A DNA stretch of 64,000 nt, taken from Ideonella sp. MAG2. Lineage in GTDB: Bacteria > Pseudomonadota > Gammaproteobacteria > Burkholderiales > Burkholderiaceae_C. The notes beneath the pieces were generated by a model. The model did not search any database. It saw nothing but the letters and a program-made list of their open reading frames with translations, and was not told the DNA's origin. The translations under genes and the position numbers were made by a program. The DNA lies in NCBI GenBank assembly GCA_004359425.1, contig PTEU01000001.1, positions 1,960,098 to 2,024,097 of the forward strand. The letters are read 5' to 3'. Below, in pieces: positions 1-9,051 of this stretch (position 1 is its first letter; every line of letters begins with the position of its first letter).

Positions 1-2071
1 CTCGGCCCGCCCCCGTGTCCTGCGACACACCGTAATCAAAGACCCGCCCTAGCAGGTCTTGGGGCACCCCTGGCCCCTGGTTGCTGATCTGCACCTCCAC
101 GCCTTGGGCGGTGAGTACACAGCGCAGTTCAATGGCGGTACCTGGGTGGCGGAAGCGATCCGCATTGGTCAGCACATGCGTGACCGCGTCCTCCAGGGCG
201 TACTCGTCGGCGCGCACCCATAGCGGTGGTGCGTCGTGCGCCGCGTCCAGGTGGACCCGCTCAATCCCGGCGTGGGGAGCGTTCTGGGCCACTTGGCGCA
301 AAAAGGCCATCAAGTCCAGGGCTTGCACACCCAAGGTGGTGGCCTCAAAGGCCTCGGTGGGCGAGGCCTGGCCGTACAACACCTTGATGGCCTGCTGCAT
401 GCGGTGGATGTAGCGGTGGCTGGGGTCGTCTGCTTGGGCATGCAGCACCATCAGCGACTGCAAGGGCGACATGATCTCGTGGCCCACCGCATGCCATTGG
501 TCCTTCTCTTGCTGCACCCGAAGGTGTTCACGCCGCACATCGTCGTTGACCCGCTGCATCAAGTCGCCCAGCGTGCCCGCCAACAAGCCCAGCTCGTCGG
601 CCCCACGCAAATCCGCCACGTCCAGCCGGATCTCGCTGGTTGGCCCTTTGACCTCCCGCGACACCAGCGCCGCGCGTTGAGTCAGCACCGTAATGCGCCG
701 GATGATGCGCAGCTCAATGGCCAGCCAGGTCAGCAACACGGCCAGCAGCATGGCCCCCACAAAGCCCGCCACCCGCGTAGCCACCACGCTGAGCTGGCGG
801 TTGACGCTGCGCACATCTCCCGTCAGCGTCAGCTCGTAACGGCCCAGGCTGGTGGTGATGGTTTCCCGCGCCACCAAGGGTGTGTCGTAGCCTTCTACCG
901 GTAAGCGGCGGATCAGCGCGTCCATCAAGGGGGCGCTGGGCTCGGGCGGCGCATGGCCGCTGAGTTCGGCCACCTGCGCCCCATTGGCAGTGCGGATGTT
1001 CAAGGTCTCGCCCGGCAACAACAGGCTCTGCAAGGCTTGGAGAGAAAACGGCGCGGTAGGCTCGCCCTGGGCGCTGTCAAAGAGAGGCGCGCTCTCAGCC
1101 CCAGGGGGCAGGACCTGCACGCGCAACAGCATGCGGTCCAGGTCTTGCGGCGGCCAGACAATTTGGGCGCGGCGGGTCTGCAAGTCGTCTCGGAAAACCT
1201 CCACCGGCAAGCGCACCGAGAAGAAGGCTTGGCGCAAGCAATCCTCGGGCTCTGCGGCGGAGCCTACGCTGGCCGCAGATGCCGCAGATGCCATGTCCAC
1301 CGCGCCCGGTAAAGGCCCCAGGCAGCGCAGGTCGCGCCAGAGCCAACCGCGAAAGTCCCGCACTGGCTTATCGGCCGTTTGGCCATCTTCGGCCTCGACA
1401 AAACCGGTCAGCCGCCCGCGCTGCGCCAAGCTGCTGCCGGCTGCCGGTGGCTCCGTGGGTGCTTCAAATGGGGCCATCCAGCGCGAGGTCTGCCCACGCA
1501 TTTGCAGGGTGACGCGCACGCGGTGGGCGGCGCTCAGGTCGCGCTCACCCACACGCCGGGCCACCAAAGCCGGGCTGGGCACGCTGCCCACGGCATAGAT
1601 AAAGCCCCCCGCCAAAGGGCTGCTGCCAATGGCCACGCACAACTGGGCCTCTTGACCACCGGGCAAGGCATAGCGCACGCCGCAGCCCGCCATCTCCACG
1701 GCCTGCTGCACCTTGGTGCGGTCGTCAAAGTCGATGGCCGAAAAGGGCAACACCACCGGGCGCAAGCCCACACCCGGCGGTGGCGCCATGGCCGGGTTGA
1801 GCAGGGCCAACTGGCCGGTGGGGTGGCGCAGGCGGGCACTGATCTGCCCCAGGGTTTTGGCAAAGCCCTGGGTATAGGCCTGCAAGCCCTGGATCTTTTC
1901 TTCGAGTAGCACCGAGAGCGCCAAGCCCACGGTGGCCAGCGCCAGCAGCGCAAACGCGCCGCGAAAGAACACCCGCAGTCGCAGCGGTATGCGGGTGGGC
2001 AGCAACAGTTGGCTGCCGCGCGTCCACAAAGATGCTGCGCGGCCGCTGGTGCTCGCCGCAGGCTCACTCAC
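1..2071 (-). CDS. Membrane sensor histidine kinase (C-terminus beyond left edge)
   Basis: Partial gene, read by translating the minus strand. The GTG start at 2071 overlaps the stop of the response regulator gene (GTGA), so the two are translationally coupled. The order is a short basic N-terminus, a membrane segment near residues 25-47, a long extracytoplasmic region, and a second membrane segment (about 735-785 bp) leading into a HAMP-like stretch. A histidine-kinase core follows, with an H-box reading WHAVGHEIMSPLQ (about 459-497), an N-box LTNADRFR (about 150-175) and a G1 motif NQGPGVP (about 65-90). The ligand cannot be inferred. The HATPase end lies outside the window. Assignment as a kinase is firm; the specific role is unknown. 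Confidence 0.85.
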   Translation of the reverse strand, partial: MSEPAASTSGRAASLWTRGSQLLLPTRIPLRLRVFFRGAFALLALATVGLALSVLLEEKIQGLQAYTQGFAKTLGQISARLRHPTGQLALLNPAMAPPPGVGLRPVVLPFSAIDFDDRTKVQQAVEMAGCGVRYALPGGQEAQLCVAIGSSPLAGGFIYAVGSVPSPALVARRVGERDLSAAHRVRVTLQMRGQTSRWMAPFEAPTEPPAAGSSLAQRGRLTGFVEAEDGQTADKPVRDFRGWLWRDLRCLGPLPGAVDMASAASAASVGSAAEPEDCLRQAFFSVRLPVEVFRDDLQTRRAQIVWPPQDLDRMLLRVQVLPPGAESAPLFDSAQGEPTAPFSLQALQSLLLPGETLNIRTANGAQVAELSGHAPPEPSAPLMDALIRRLPVEGYDTPLVARETITTSLGRYELTLTGDVRSVNRQLSVVATRVAGFVGAMLLAVLLTWLAIELRIIRRITVLTQRAALVSREVKGPTSEIRLDVADLRGADELGLLAGTLGDLMQRVNDDVRREHLRVQQEKDQWHAVGHEIMSPLQSLMVLHAQADDPSHRYIHRMQQAIKVLYGQASPTEAFEATTLGVQALDLMAFLRQVAQNAPHAGIERVHLDAAHDAPPLWVRADEYALEDAVTHVLTNADRFRHPGTAIELRCVLTAQGVEVQISNQGPGVPQDLLGRVFDYGVSQDTGAGR

Positions 2072-2769
2072 GGCCCGCTCCAGCGAAAGCCCCGCATGGG
2101 AATGTTCTCGATGGCTTCAAAGCCCTCGTCCAGCTCGCGAAAGGCGTCACGGATGGTGCTGACATGCTTGCGGATGTTGTCGCGGTTGCGGCCGCTCTTG
2201 ACCACTTGATACAGCTCTTCGTAGCTCACCACCTCACCTTTGCGTTGCACCAGCGCGGCCAAGATGCGCTGGGCCGTCAGCGGCAGGTTGATGCGCTGGC
2301 CGCGCCACAGCGCACTGCCCTGGCGCAGTGGGTCTAGCACCAATTCAGGCGCGGTAGTGGTGGCTGCAGGGGGTGCGCTGGGGGCGCGGTCTTTGGTAGC
2401 ACGCAGGATGTCGAGCAGGGTCTCGATGAAGTCGGCCTCTTCGAAGGTCGTTTTTTGCAGGTAGTCCCAGGCGTCCAGCGCCTTCATGATGCTGCGATAA
2501 ATGGCCGCCGGCATGGCGGAGACCACCAGCACCGGCGTGCCAGGCCGGTGTTTGTTCAGGGTGTTGATCAGGGCCACCCCGGCATTGCGCTCGCGGCCTA
2601 GCTCAATGTCCATCAGCACCAGGTCATAGCGTTCGCGCAGCAGTGCGGCCTCGGCCTCGTCGCGGTTGAACCAGGCGTGCACCTGGGCGTCGGGGCGGGC
2701 CGCCGCGATCCAGCCGCGCAACTGCTGGCTGGTGGGCGCATCGTCTTCGATCACGGCAATCAGGGTCAT
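2068..2769 (-). CDS. Response regulator with winged-helix output domain
   Basis: A receiver domain starts at MTLIAVIEDD, with the acidic pair ED near residue 8, the phospho-acceptor Asp in LVLMDIELG and a conserved Ser/Ala region at VLVVSAMP. The C-terminal domain (about residues 140-230) is OmpR/PhoB-like by its pattern (LPLTAQRILAALVQRKGEVVS, then a helix with NIRKHVSTIRDAF and a final RGFRWSG). I chose the ATG at 2769 because it starts directly at the receiver beta-strand; ATG 2778 is possible. It is the first gene of a pair with the kinase (4-bp overlap) and lies divergent from the SPFH gene, 170 bp away. It probably regulates transcription, possibly of that divergent pair; this is inference. 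Confidence 0.85.
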   Translation of the reverse strand: MTLIAVIEDDAPTSQQLRGWIAAARPDAQVHAWFNRDEAEAALLRERYDLVLMDIELGRERNAGVALINTLNKHRPGTPVLVVSAMPAAIYRSIMKALDAWDYLQKTTFEEADFIETLLDILRATKDRAPSAPPAATTTAPELVLDPLRQGSALWRGQRINLPLTAQRILAALVQRKGEVVSYEELYQVVKSGRNRDNIRKHVSTIRDAFRELDEGFEAIENIPMRGFRWSGP

Positions 2770-2939
2770 ACATCGCATTATCAGGACGCCCGATGGCCCG
2801 GCCTGTGAAGATTTCTTCCGAGCCTGGAAGAAAGCCGCCGCGCCATGGGGGCAAAGCTTCCTGGCGTCGCGCTGGTTTGCTCCGGGGCCTTTGCGAAGAA
2901 TAAGTCTCATCGCAACCCCCACCGCTCAAGGAGCTCATG

Positions 2940-4268
2940 ATGAACCCTTCGCCCGACACCTCTGACACCCCCGAGACCCCCGACTCACGCCTGTCTCGCT
3001 TGGCCCAAGCCGCTCGCAGCGCCTTGGGCAGCAGTGCCCAGGCCTTGGGTGGCCCCGCCCGCCTTGCAGGCCAAGCACTGGCTGCTGCGGCCACTGCTCT
3101 GTTCAGTGCCCGACGCGGCCTGCTGCTGCTGGCCGGTGTGGCCGCTTTAGGCTGGAGCCTGGTCAAGCACCCCCCCATGACCACCGTGGGCGCGGGCGAG
3201 GTGGGACTGCGCAGCAACTTGCTGACCGGTGGCAGCACCGAGTTCCGCGAGGGCAGCGCCCTGTTGCTGCCGGGCCTGCATGAGATGCGTCGGCTGTCGC
3301 TGCGTGACCAGCTCTTTCGCCCGAGCGACAGCGCCAGTGCCAGTGGCCCCTCGCCCTTCCAATCGGTGGAAGGCCTGTCGCTGGGCGTCGACCTCAGCGT
3401 GCGCTGGGCCGTGGACCCCACCAAGCTCAGCAGCACAGCACGTCAACTTCCCACCGACATCAGCCAAGATTTGGTGCAACCCGCTGTGCAAGGTGTGGTC
3501 TACAAAACCATGGCGCGCTACACGGTGCGTGAGATCTTCTCCAGCAAGCGGGCCGATATTCAGCAGCAGATCGAGGCCGAGCTGCGGCCCAAGCTCGCCG
3601 CCGATGGCCTGCTGCTGCGCAGCGTGCAGATCGGCAAGGTCGACTTGCCTGAAGACTACCGGCGTGGCATGGACGCCCTGCTGGCCGAAGAGCTCTCCAG
3701 CGAAAAGATGCGCTACACCCTGGAGCTCAAGGAAAAGCACGTCAAACAAACCGAGTTGGAAGCGCAGGCGGAGAAGGTCAAGCGTGAGACCGACGCCGAA
3801 GCCGCCGCCCGCGAACAGGTGATTGCCGCCAAGGCCCAGGAAGAGGCGATGAAGCATGTGCTGCCCTTCAAGCAAAAGCAGATCGAGCAGCGCCAGCTGG
3901 AAGCCGAGGCTGAGAAGGTGGCCCGCATCCGCACGGCAGAAGGCTCGGCCCAGGCCAGGCGCATTGAATCCCAAGGCGAGGCCGACTCGCGCCAAAAGCT
4001 GGCCGACGCCGAGGCCTACCGCTTGGCCAAAGTGGGCCAGGCCAATGCTGAGCAAATGGCCCGCGAAGGCGCCCTGGTCACCCGCCACCCGCTGCTGATC
4101 CAAAAAACCATGGCCGACAAGCTCAGCGACAAAATTCAAGTCATCATCGCGCCGCCACCCAGCAATGGCGATTTCTTGGGGGCAGCCTTGATTGGTGGCA
4201 TGCAAAAGACCGCCCACGCCACACCGGCAGCCACCGCCATCGCCGCCCAAGAAGGAGCCGAGCAATGA
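2940..4268 (+). CDS. SPFH/band-7 (prohibitin-like) membrane protein
   Basis: About 442 residues. There is a single membrane segment at about residues 58-78 (RGLLLLAGVAALGWSLV), a band-7 domain from about 85 to 260, and then a long charged, Ala/Glu/Lys/Arg-rich coiled coil (about 260-390) as in prohibitin and flotillin relatives. Such proteins form membrane-anchored oligomeric rings. An AAGGAG sequence at 2928-2933 is better spaced for ATG 2940 than for ATG 2937, hence this start. It overlaps the next gene by 4 bp (ATGA), so the two proteins are probably made together. Exact function unknown. Confidence 0.8.
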   Translation: MNPSPDTSDTPETPDSRLSRLAQAARSALGSSAQALGGPARLAGQALAAAATALFSARRGLLLLAGVAALGWSLVKHPPMTTVGAGEVGLRSNLLTGGSTEFREGSALLLPGLHEMRRLSLRDQLFRPSDSASASGPSPFQSVEGLSLGVDLSVRWAVDPTKLSSTARQLPTDISQDLVQPAVQGVVYKTMARYTVREIFSSKRADIQQQIEAELRPKLAADGLLLRSVQIGKVDLPEDYRRGMDALLAEELSSEKMRYTLELKEKHVKQTELEAQAEKVKRETDAEAAAREQVIAAKAQEEAMKHVLPFKQKQIEQRQLEAEAEKVARIRTAEGSAQARRIESQGEADSRQKLADAEAYRLAKVGQANAEQMAREGALVTRHPLLIQKTMADKLSDKIQVIIAPPPSNGDFLGAALIGGMQKTAHATPAATAIAAQEGAEQ

Positions 4269-5743
4269 TCGCCGCTGCCGCCCTGAGCCTGGCCTTGGTG
4301 ACCCAAGACGCGGCCCCGCTGCGCGCCGCCGCCAACGACAACGCGCCCACCCAGGCCCAGCTCTGGCCCGGGGATGCTCTGGAGGTGCGCGGCGAGCGCC
4401 TGGGATGGCTGCAAGTGTGGGACCACCGCCGCGAGCGCCCGGGCTATATCCGCGCCACGCACGTCCGCCCCATCAGCACTGAGGCGGCAAGGGCACCCGA
4501 GCTGCTCTCTGTGCTGCGCTTTGTGCGCGACACGCCGGGGGCCGAGAGCCTGGGCATCGCCTATGCCGCCGCCTACCTCAAGGCCGTGCCCGCAACCCAG
4601 CTCAACCCGGAAGCCTTGGATGCCCTGGGCCACATGGCCGAGCGCCTGGCTCAGCGCGCCTCCAGCCGCCATGCAGTGGCCTTGGCTCAAGCGGGCATCA
4701 CCGCAGCGCCGACGGGCGGCGTGGATTCGCGCCTGTCCGGCCACTTGGACGGCGTGCGGGCCTATGGCGTCAGCTTCCAAAGCTTTGAGCAAGACGGCAG
4801 CGTGCGCCTGTGCTACGACGGCGAGGCCTTCCAGCGCCTGCTGGCCCACCCGCAAGCCACGCCTGAGCAAAAGGGCCGCGCCCTGCTGGGCCTGACGCGC
4901 CATGACTGCGTCGCGCCCACCTTGACCCTGAGCGAGCGCGAAGCGCACACCCAGCGCCGTGCTGCGCTGTTGGACAGCCTGGACGCCAGCGAGTGGGCGG
5001 CCCTGCCCGAGCAGATGCGCAACCAGTTGCGCCTGCGCCGCGCGGGGGTGTGGGCCGAGCTGGCGCACTCACAAGCGCGCAGGGGGCAAGCAGCCCAGGC
5101 CGCAGGGCAACGCGCGCTGCAAGAGCTGGCCGCAATCCTAAAGACCGAGTTGAGTGACGATGACCAAGCCGCCTACAAAGAGGCCGCGATCCGCGTCGGT
5201 GCCTCGCGCTGGGCGGCCGAGGCAGCCATGCCTGCCGCAGCGCTCTCGGCCCGCCCCAGCCTGATGACTCAGGCCGGTGAACCCGGCCAGACCTGTGTCT
5301 TGTTGGTGGATGCCCAACACGGCCCACAAGCGCCGCTGCTGAAGCGCTGCACCTGGGGGGTGCCTTGGTTGGCCTCGGCCAAGGTCAATGTGCGTGGCGA
5401 TGCCGTCGCGCTGGCGGTGCAGCCCCTGCCCGCTTGGCGCGAGCTGTGGCTGATGAAGAAGACCGAGAGCGGCTGGGCCGTGGAGGTGATGCCGCCGGCC
5501 AGTGGCAATGTGCTAGGCAGCGACCTGGGCTATGTGGAGTTTGCGGGCTGGGTGCCCGAGACTGAGCCCAAGCTGCTGCTGGCACGCGAAAGCCGCAGCG
5601 AAGGCCGCTTCACACGCCGCTTTGAAGTGGCCCAGCAAGACACGCTGACCGTGGACAAGCAGGCCAGCACGCCTGAGCTGCTGACCGGCTTTAAGCGCTG
5701 GGCTGAGCCCGCCTGGCGCAAGCAGACGGTTGCGCTGCGTTGA
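4265..5743 (+). CDS. Hypothetical protein with N-terminal SH3-like region
   Basis: 492 residues. The N-terminus has a weak hydrophobic stretch that may be a signal peptide. It is followed by a segment (LWPGDALEVRGERLGWLQVW, then RERPGYIRATHVRPI) that looks like a bacterial SH3 domain. The remainder is Ala/Leu/Arg-rich, partly helical-repeat-like, and not recognised. It begins inside the stop codon of the SPFH gene (ATGA), which suggests a partner role at the membrane. It may be periplasmic. No catalytic motif was seen. Confidence 0.6.
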   Translation: MIAAAALSLALVTQDAAPLRAAANDNAPTQAQLWPGDALEVRGERLGWLQVWDHRRERPGYIRATHVRPISTEAARAPELLSVLRFVRDTPGAESLGIAYAAAYLKAVPATQLNPEALDALGHMAERLAQRASSRHAVALAQAGITAAPTGGVDSRLSGHLDGVRAYGVSFQSFEQDGSVRLCYDGEAFQRLLAHPQATPEQKGRALLGLTRHDCVAPTLTLSEREAHTQRRAALLDSLDASEWAALPEQMRNQLRLRRAGVWAELAHSQARRGQAAQAAGQRALQELAAILKTELSDDDQAAYKEAAIRVGASRWAAEAAMPAAALSARPSLMTQAGEPGQTCVLLVDAQHGPQAPLLKRCTWGVPWLASAKVNVRGDAVALAVQPLPAWRELWLMKKTESGWAVEVMPPASGNVLGSDLGYVEFAGWVPETEPKLLLARESRSEGRFTRRFEVAQQDTLTVDKQASTPELLTGFKRWAEPAWRKQTVALR

Positions 5744-5765
5744 GCCCGATACGGCGGGTAGGCAT

Positions 5766-6173
5766 TCACTCCGGGTCGCGCACTTTGCCGCGGGCCGCTT
5801 TGACTTGGCCCCTGATCGCCTTGCCTGCCATGCGGCGCTGCTGCGAGCCCCGGGTGGGCTGCGTAGGTTTGCGCTTTTTGGGCACATGAGCAGCGGCATC
5901 GACCAAGGCCTGCAAACGCAGCAGCGCATCCGCCTGGTTTTGCGGCAGGCTGCGGTACTCCTGCGCCTTGATGACCACCACGCCTTCAGCGGTGATGCGG
6001 GCATCAGGCAGCGCCAGCAGGCGCAGCTTGATGGGCTCGGGCAGCGAGGAGGCATGGATGTCAAAGCGCAGGTGCACGGCGTTGGACACCTTGTTGACGT
6101 TTTGGCCGCCTGCGCCTTGCGCGCGGATGGCGCTGAAGCTGACCTCTTCGAGGGAGACCTGAGGGCCGGCCAT
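5766..6173 (-). CDS. arfB: Ribosome-rescue peptidyl-tRNA hydrolase ArfB (YaeJ)
   Basis: 135 residues from the ATG at 6173. It carries the class-I release-factor signature GAGGQNVNKV, whose GGQ hydrolyses peptidyl-tRNA. It ends in a basic tail (KKRKP, then RRMAGKAIRGQVKAARGK) that in ArfB inserts into the empty mRNA channel of stalled ribosomes. There is no codon-recognition domain, and the length fits the family (about 135-140). It lies 7 bp downstream of acpS on the same strand, at the end of the acpS-side operon, tail to tail with the SH3-like gene. Confidence 0.93.
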   Translation of the reverse strand: MAGPQVSLEEVSFSAIRAQGAGGQNVNKVSNAVHLRFDIHASSLPEPIKLRLLALPDARITAEGVVVIKAQEYRSLPQNQADALLRLQALVDAAAHVPKKRKPTQPTRGSQQRRMAGKAIRGQVKAARGKVRDPE

Positions 6174-6180
6174 GCAACGC

Positions 6181-6579
6181 TCAGGCGGCTGCCCGCTCCA
6201 CCACCACAAAGCTCACCACATAGTCGCTCTCGTCGCTGAGGGTGACCTGGGCGGTCAGGCCTTGGGCTTCAAACCAAGTGGCCAGTTCCCCATGCAAGCG
6301 GACAAAGGGCTTGCCCGAGGGCTCGTTGAGGATCTCGCAGTCCGGCATGCGCATGGGCAGGTGCAGGCCGAGGCCAATGGCTTTGGAGAAGGACTCTTTG
6401 GCGGAAAAGCGAGTGGCCAGATAGATGACCCCGCGCTCTTCATTGCGTGCGCGGCGGGCGGCAAACACCTTGAGCTCATTGGGCCCCAGCACCTTGCTGG
6501 CAAAGCGGTCGCCCCGCCTTGCCAATGTCATGGCAATACGGCGGCTGTCGCAGATGTCGGTGCCAATGCCGTGGATCAT
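6181..6579 (-). CDS. acpS: Holo-[acyl-carrier-protein] synthase
   Basis: 132 residues. It transfers 4'-phosphopantetheine from CoA to the Ser of acyl carrier proteins. The N-terminal [11 protein letters not shown] contains the metal-binding Asp, and [13 protein letters not shown] contains the second acidic ligand and the conserved Lys. Its ATG overlaps the stop of pdxJ by 4 bp, the usual pdxJ-acpS pairing in proteobacteria. The natural substrate in this window is AcpP (18186-18425), and it would also load the ACP whose remnant is at 50976-51059 if that gene were intact. Confidence 0.96.
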   Translation of the reverse strand: MIHGIGTDICDSRRIAMTLARRGDRFASKVLGPNELKVFAARRARNEERGVIYLATRFSAKESFSKAIGLGLHLPMRMPDCEILNEPSGKPFVRLHGELATWFEAQGLTAQVTLSDESDYVVSFVVVERAAA

Positions 6580-7367
6580 GCCGTGGCACCGGCCGCGTGG
6601 ATGCAGCCCAGATAGGCGCGGATGGTGGCGCTGTAGCCCAGCTCCAGCGCGTCGGCGATCAAGGCATGGCCGATGGAGACCTCGGCCACGCCCGGCACTT
6701 GGCGCACAAAGGCGGTGAGGTTGTCGCGATTGAGGTCGTGCCCCGCATTGACCCCCAAACCCGCCGCCAAGGCGGCACGGGCGGTGGCGGCGAATTGGTC
6801 GCGCACGGCTTGCTCACGCGGCGTGCCAAAGGCCGAGGCATAGGTCTCGGTGTAAAGCTCCACCCGGTCAGCCCCCACGGCACGCGCATGGGCCATCTGC
6901 TCAGGCACAGGGTCCATGAAGAGGCTGACGCGCACGCCCAAAGCATGGCATTCGTCGATCAAGGGGCGCAGGGTGGCGGCATCGGCGGGCAAGTTCCAAC
7001 CATGGTCGGAGGTGAACTGGCCTTCGCTGTCAGGCACAAAGGTGGCCTGGTGCGGGCGCACGGCACGGATGAAGTCCATCAGGTTGTGCAGCGGGTTGCC
7101 CTCGATGTTGTACTCCACCTGCGGAAAGCGCTTAAGCAAGGTGGCCAGCTCATGCACATCGTGGGCGCGGATGTGGCGCTCGTCCGGCCGAGGGTGGACG
7201 GTGATGCCATCGGCCCCGGCCTCCAGCACGATCTCGGCGGCGCGGGTGACGCTGGGAATGCCCAGATGGCGGGTGTTGCGCAGCAAGGCCACTTTGTTGA
7301 GGTTGACCGACAAGGCCGTGCGGCCCAGCGCGTGGGCAGAAGATTCAGGGGCGACGAGCGGGTTCAT
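6576..7367 (-). CDS. pdxJ: Pyridoxine 5'-phosphate synthase
   Basis: 263 residues from the ATG at 7367 (MNPLVAPES). It condenses 1-deoxyxylulose 5-phosphate with 3-amino-2-oxopropyl phosphate in vitamin B6 synthesis. Family hallmarks are [15 protein letters not shown], the HPRPDERHI loop, EYNIEG, and [10 protein letters not shown] near the end of the TIM barrel, followed by AGHDLN and SIGHALI. It appears complete. In this order recO should lie just upstream; instead only 13 bp separate it from the altered era gene. Confidence 0.96.
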   Translation of the reverse strand: MNPLVAPESSAHALGRTALSVNLNKVALLRNTRHLGIPSVTRAAEIVLEAGADGITVHPRPDERHIRAHDVHELATLLKRFPQVEYNIEGNPLHNLMDFIRAVRPHQATFVPDSEGQFTSDHGWNLPADAATLRPLIDECHALGVRVSLFMDPVPEQMAHARAVGADRVELYTETYASAFGTPREQAVRDQFAATARAALAAGLGVNAGHDLNRDNLTAFVRQVPGVAEVSIGHALIADALELGYSATIRAYLGCIHAAGATA

Positions 7368-7380
7368 GAGCAGCAGTCCA

Positions 7381-7482
7381 TCAAGCAGTGGGGGCCTCGG
7401 GCACGACGAGGCGGGGCGCATCCAGCAATTGTTGCGCGTCCAGCATCACATCGCGGGTGCGCAATCGTGGGGTGCCCAGATA
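7381..7482 (-). pseudogene. recO: C-terminal remnant of recO fused in frame to era
   Basis: The last 33 codons of the era reading frame read like the end of DNA-repair protein RecO in Burkholderiales ([18 protein letters not shown]). RecO helps RecA load during gap repair, and its gene normally sits between era and pdxJ. The OB-fold N-terminus and the central helices are absent. Roughly 0.8-1 kb is missing relative to a normal era-recO pair, judged from usual family lengths. Identification rests on motif similarity and gene order. Confidence 0.6.
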
Positions 7483-8325
7483 CAGGCGGAAGAGCTTTTC
7501 GCGGATCAGCTCGCTGCCAATGATCATCTCGTTATGGGCATCGCGCTCGACCACGATGGCCGCACTGATGCGGCGCAGATTGCCCTCTTCTTCCCACTTC
7601 TCGATCACCACCGTGGAGTTGTAGGGCAGCTCGTCACCGGTCAGGCGGAAGAGCTTTTCGCGGATCAGCTCGCTGGCGAGGAACTTCTCGCTGCGGTCGG
7701 TCAGCGCGTCTTCCTCGTAGAACCAATCTTGCTCAGGCAGGTAGGGCTTGATGATCTGGAAGAGCCGGTCCACGTCGGCCTGCTTTTGCGCCGACATGGG
7801 CACATACTCGGCAAAGGGGTGGCGCTCTTGCATGCTCTTGAGCCAGGGCAGCAGGTCTGAGCGGCGGTGCACGGTGTCGAGCTTGTTGGGGATCAACACC
7901 ACAGGCTTGCCCTCAGGAATGAGCGACAGCACTTTGGCGTCGTCCATGCCAAAGCGCCCGGCCTCGACCAAGAACAGCACCACGTCCACGTCTGACAGTG
8001 TGGACTGCACCGTACGGTTGAGGTTGCGGTTCAGGGCCGTGGCGTGCTTCATCTGGAAGCCCGGCGTGTCCACAAACACAAACTGGGCTTCTTCGACAGT
8101 GCGCACGCCGGTGATGCGGTGGCGCGTGGTTTGCGCCTTTTTGGAGGTGATGCTGATCTTTTGGCCCACCAAGGCGTTCATCAGTGTGGACTTGCCCACG
8201 TTGGGACGACCGACGATGGCCACCAAGCCGCAACGGGCACCCTCGGGGCTGCCGCTGGCCGCACCCGCTGGAACGGGGGGCATGGGGGGCATCTCGGGCA
8301 GGTCAGAGGCGGGGGGCAGGTTCAA
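7381..8325 (-). CDS. era: GTPase Era, truncated in the KH domain and fused to a RecO tail
   Basis: Era is an essential GTPase that assists 16S rRNA maturation. Residues 1-270 look authentic: G1 GRPNVGKST (39-47), G3 DTPG (86-89), G4 NKLD (147-150), the linker, and the first half of the KH domain ([19 protein letters not shown], then MIIG at 267-270). The rest of the KH domain, with its GxxG loop, is missing. Residues 271-281 repeat an upstream Era peptide ([11 protein letters not shown]), and residues 282-314 resemble the C-terminus of RecO ([14 protein letters not shown]). The start is uncertain: TTG at 8325 opens the frame, and ATG at 8292 is an alternative. The protein as written should not bind RNA normally, so a true mutation would be surprising. 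Confidence 0.85.
   Translation of the reverse strand: MNLPPASDLPEMPPMPPVPAGAASGSPEGARCGLVAIVGRPNVGKSTLMNALVGQKISITSKKAQTTRHRITGVRTVEEAQFVFVDTPGFQMKHATALNRNLNRTVQSTLSDVDVVLFLVEAGRFGMDDAKVLSLIPEGKPVVLIPNKLDTVHRRSDLLPWLKSMQERHPFAEYVPMSAQKQADVDRLFQIIKPYLPEQDWFYEEDALTDRSEKFLASELIREKLFRLTGDELPYNSTVVIEKWEEEGNLRRISAAIVVERDAHNEMIIGSELIREKLFRLYLGTPRLRTRDVMLDAQQLLDAPRLVVPEAPTA
7483..7516. repeat. 34-bp direct repeat, copy A (at the era/recO junction)
   Basis: Exact 34-bp match to 7642-7675 in the same orientation, offset 159 bp. It encodes the second [11 protein letters not shown] in the Era frame and lies exactly between the broken KH domain and the RecO tail, as expected for a templated insertion. 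Confidence 0.9.
7642..7675. repeat. 34-bp direct repeat, copy B (native era site)
   Basis: Native copy inside era, encoding [11 protein letters not shown] after KFLA, where this peptide belongs in Era proteins. The flanks differ from copy A on both sides, so the repeat is limited to these 34 bp. Confidence 0.9.
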
Positions 8326-8344
8326 TTCGGGTCACCGGTGAGGG

Positions 8345-9031
8345 TCAGGTTGCAGCGGGGTCGCGCAGCTTTTCAAGGAGTTGCCGCGCCGCTTCTTGCT
8401 CGGCAGCACGGCGTGAACGGCCAGACCCCATGCTGGTGAGGTTCAGTGCTGGCACGGCCGCCTCCACATCAAAGGTCTGCGCATGGGCTTGGCCGTGGGT
8501 GGCCACAATGCGGTAAGTCGGCACCGCCAAGCGCTTGGCTTGCAGCAGTTCTTGCAGTTCGGTCTTGGCGTCTTTGCGCCAATTGTCCATGGTGGTGGAG
8601 GCGATCAACTCACCAAAAAGCTGGCGCACCAGAGCATGTGCCGCCGCGTCGCCGCCGTCGAGATACACCGCGCCCAAAATGGCCTCGGTGGCATCGGCGA
8701 GGATGGAGGGTCTTTGGGCACCGCCGCCTCGGGCTTCGCCCTCGGAGAGCTTGAGCACCTCAGGCAGGCGCAGGGCCAGGGCGACTCGGTGCAGGCTTTC
8801 TTCGCGCACCAAGTGGGCACGAACCCGGGTGAGATCGCCTTCGTCGGAGCCGCTGAAGCGGTCGTAGAGCAGGCGCGAAATGGTGATGTTGAGAACCGCA
8901 TCGCCCAAAAATTCCAGGCGCTCGTTGTGGTCGGCCCCGTGGCTGCGGTGGGTGAGTGCGCGACTCAGCAGGCTGGGTTGCTGAAAGTGGTATCCCAGCC
9001 GCTGCTGCAGGGCGACCAAGGCCGCACTCAT
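8345..9031 (-). CDS. rnc: Ribonuclease III
   Basis: 228 residues, the usual length. It cuts double-stranded RNA, including the rRNA precursor. The catalytic signature NERLEFLGDAVLN is near residues 37-49 and the second acidic site DATEAILGAVYLDGG near 113-127. The dsRNA-binding domain fills the last 70 residues (KTELQELLQAKR ... RSRRAAEQEAARQLLEKL). It lies between DUF4845 and era, 20-21 bp from each, as in the standard lepB-rnc-era operon. Confidence 0.97.
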   Translation of the reverse strand: MSAALVALQQRLGYHFQQPSLLSRALTHRSHGADHNERLEFLGDAVLNITISRLLYDRFSGSDEGDLTRVRAHLVREESLHRVALALRLPEVLKLSEGEARGGGAQRPSILADATEAILGAVYLDGGDAAAHALVRQLFGELIASTTMDNWRKDAKTELQELLQAKRLAVPTYRIVATHGQAHAQTFDVEAAVPALNLTSMGSGRSRRAAEQEAARQLLEKLRDPAAT

Positions 9032-9051
9032 GGCACCCCCATGCGCATGGC

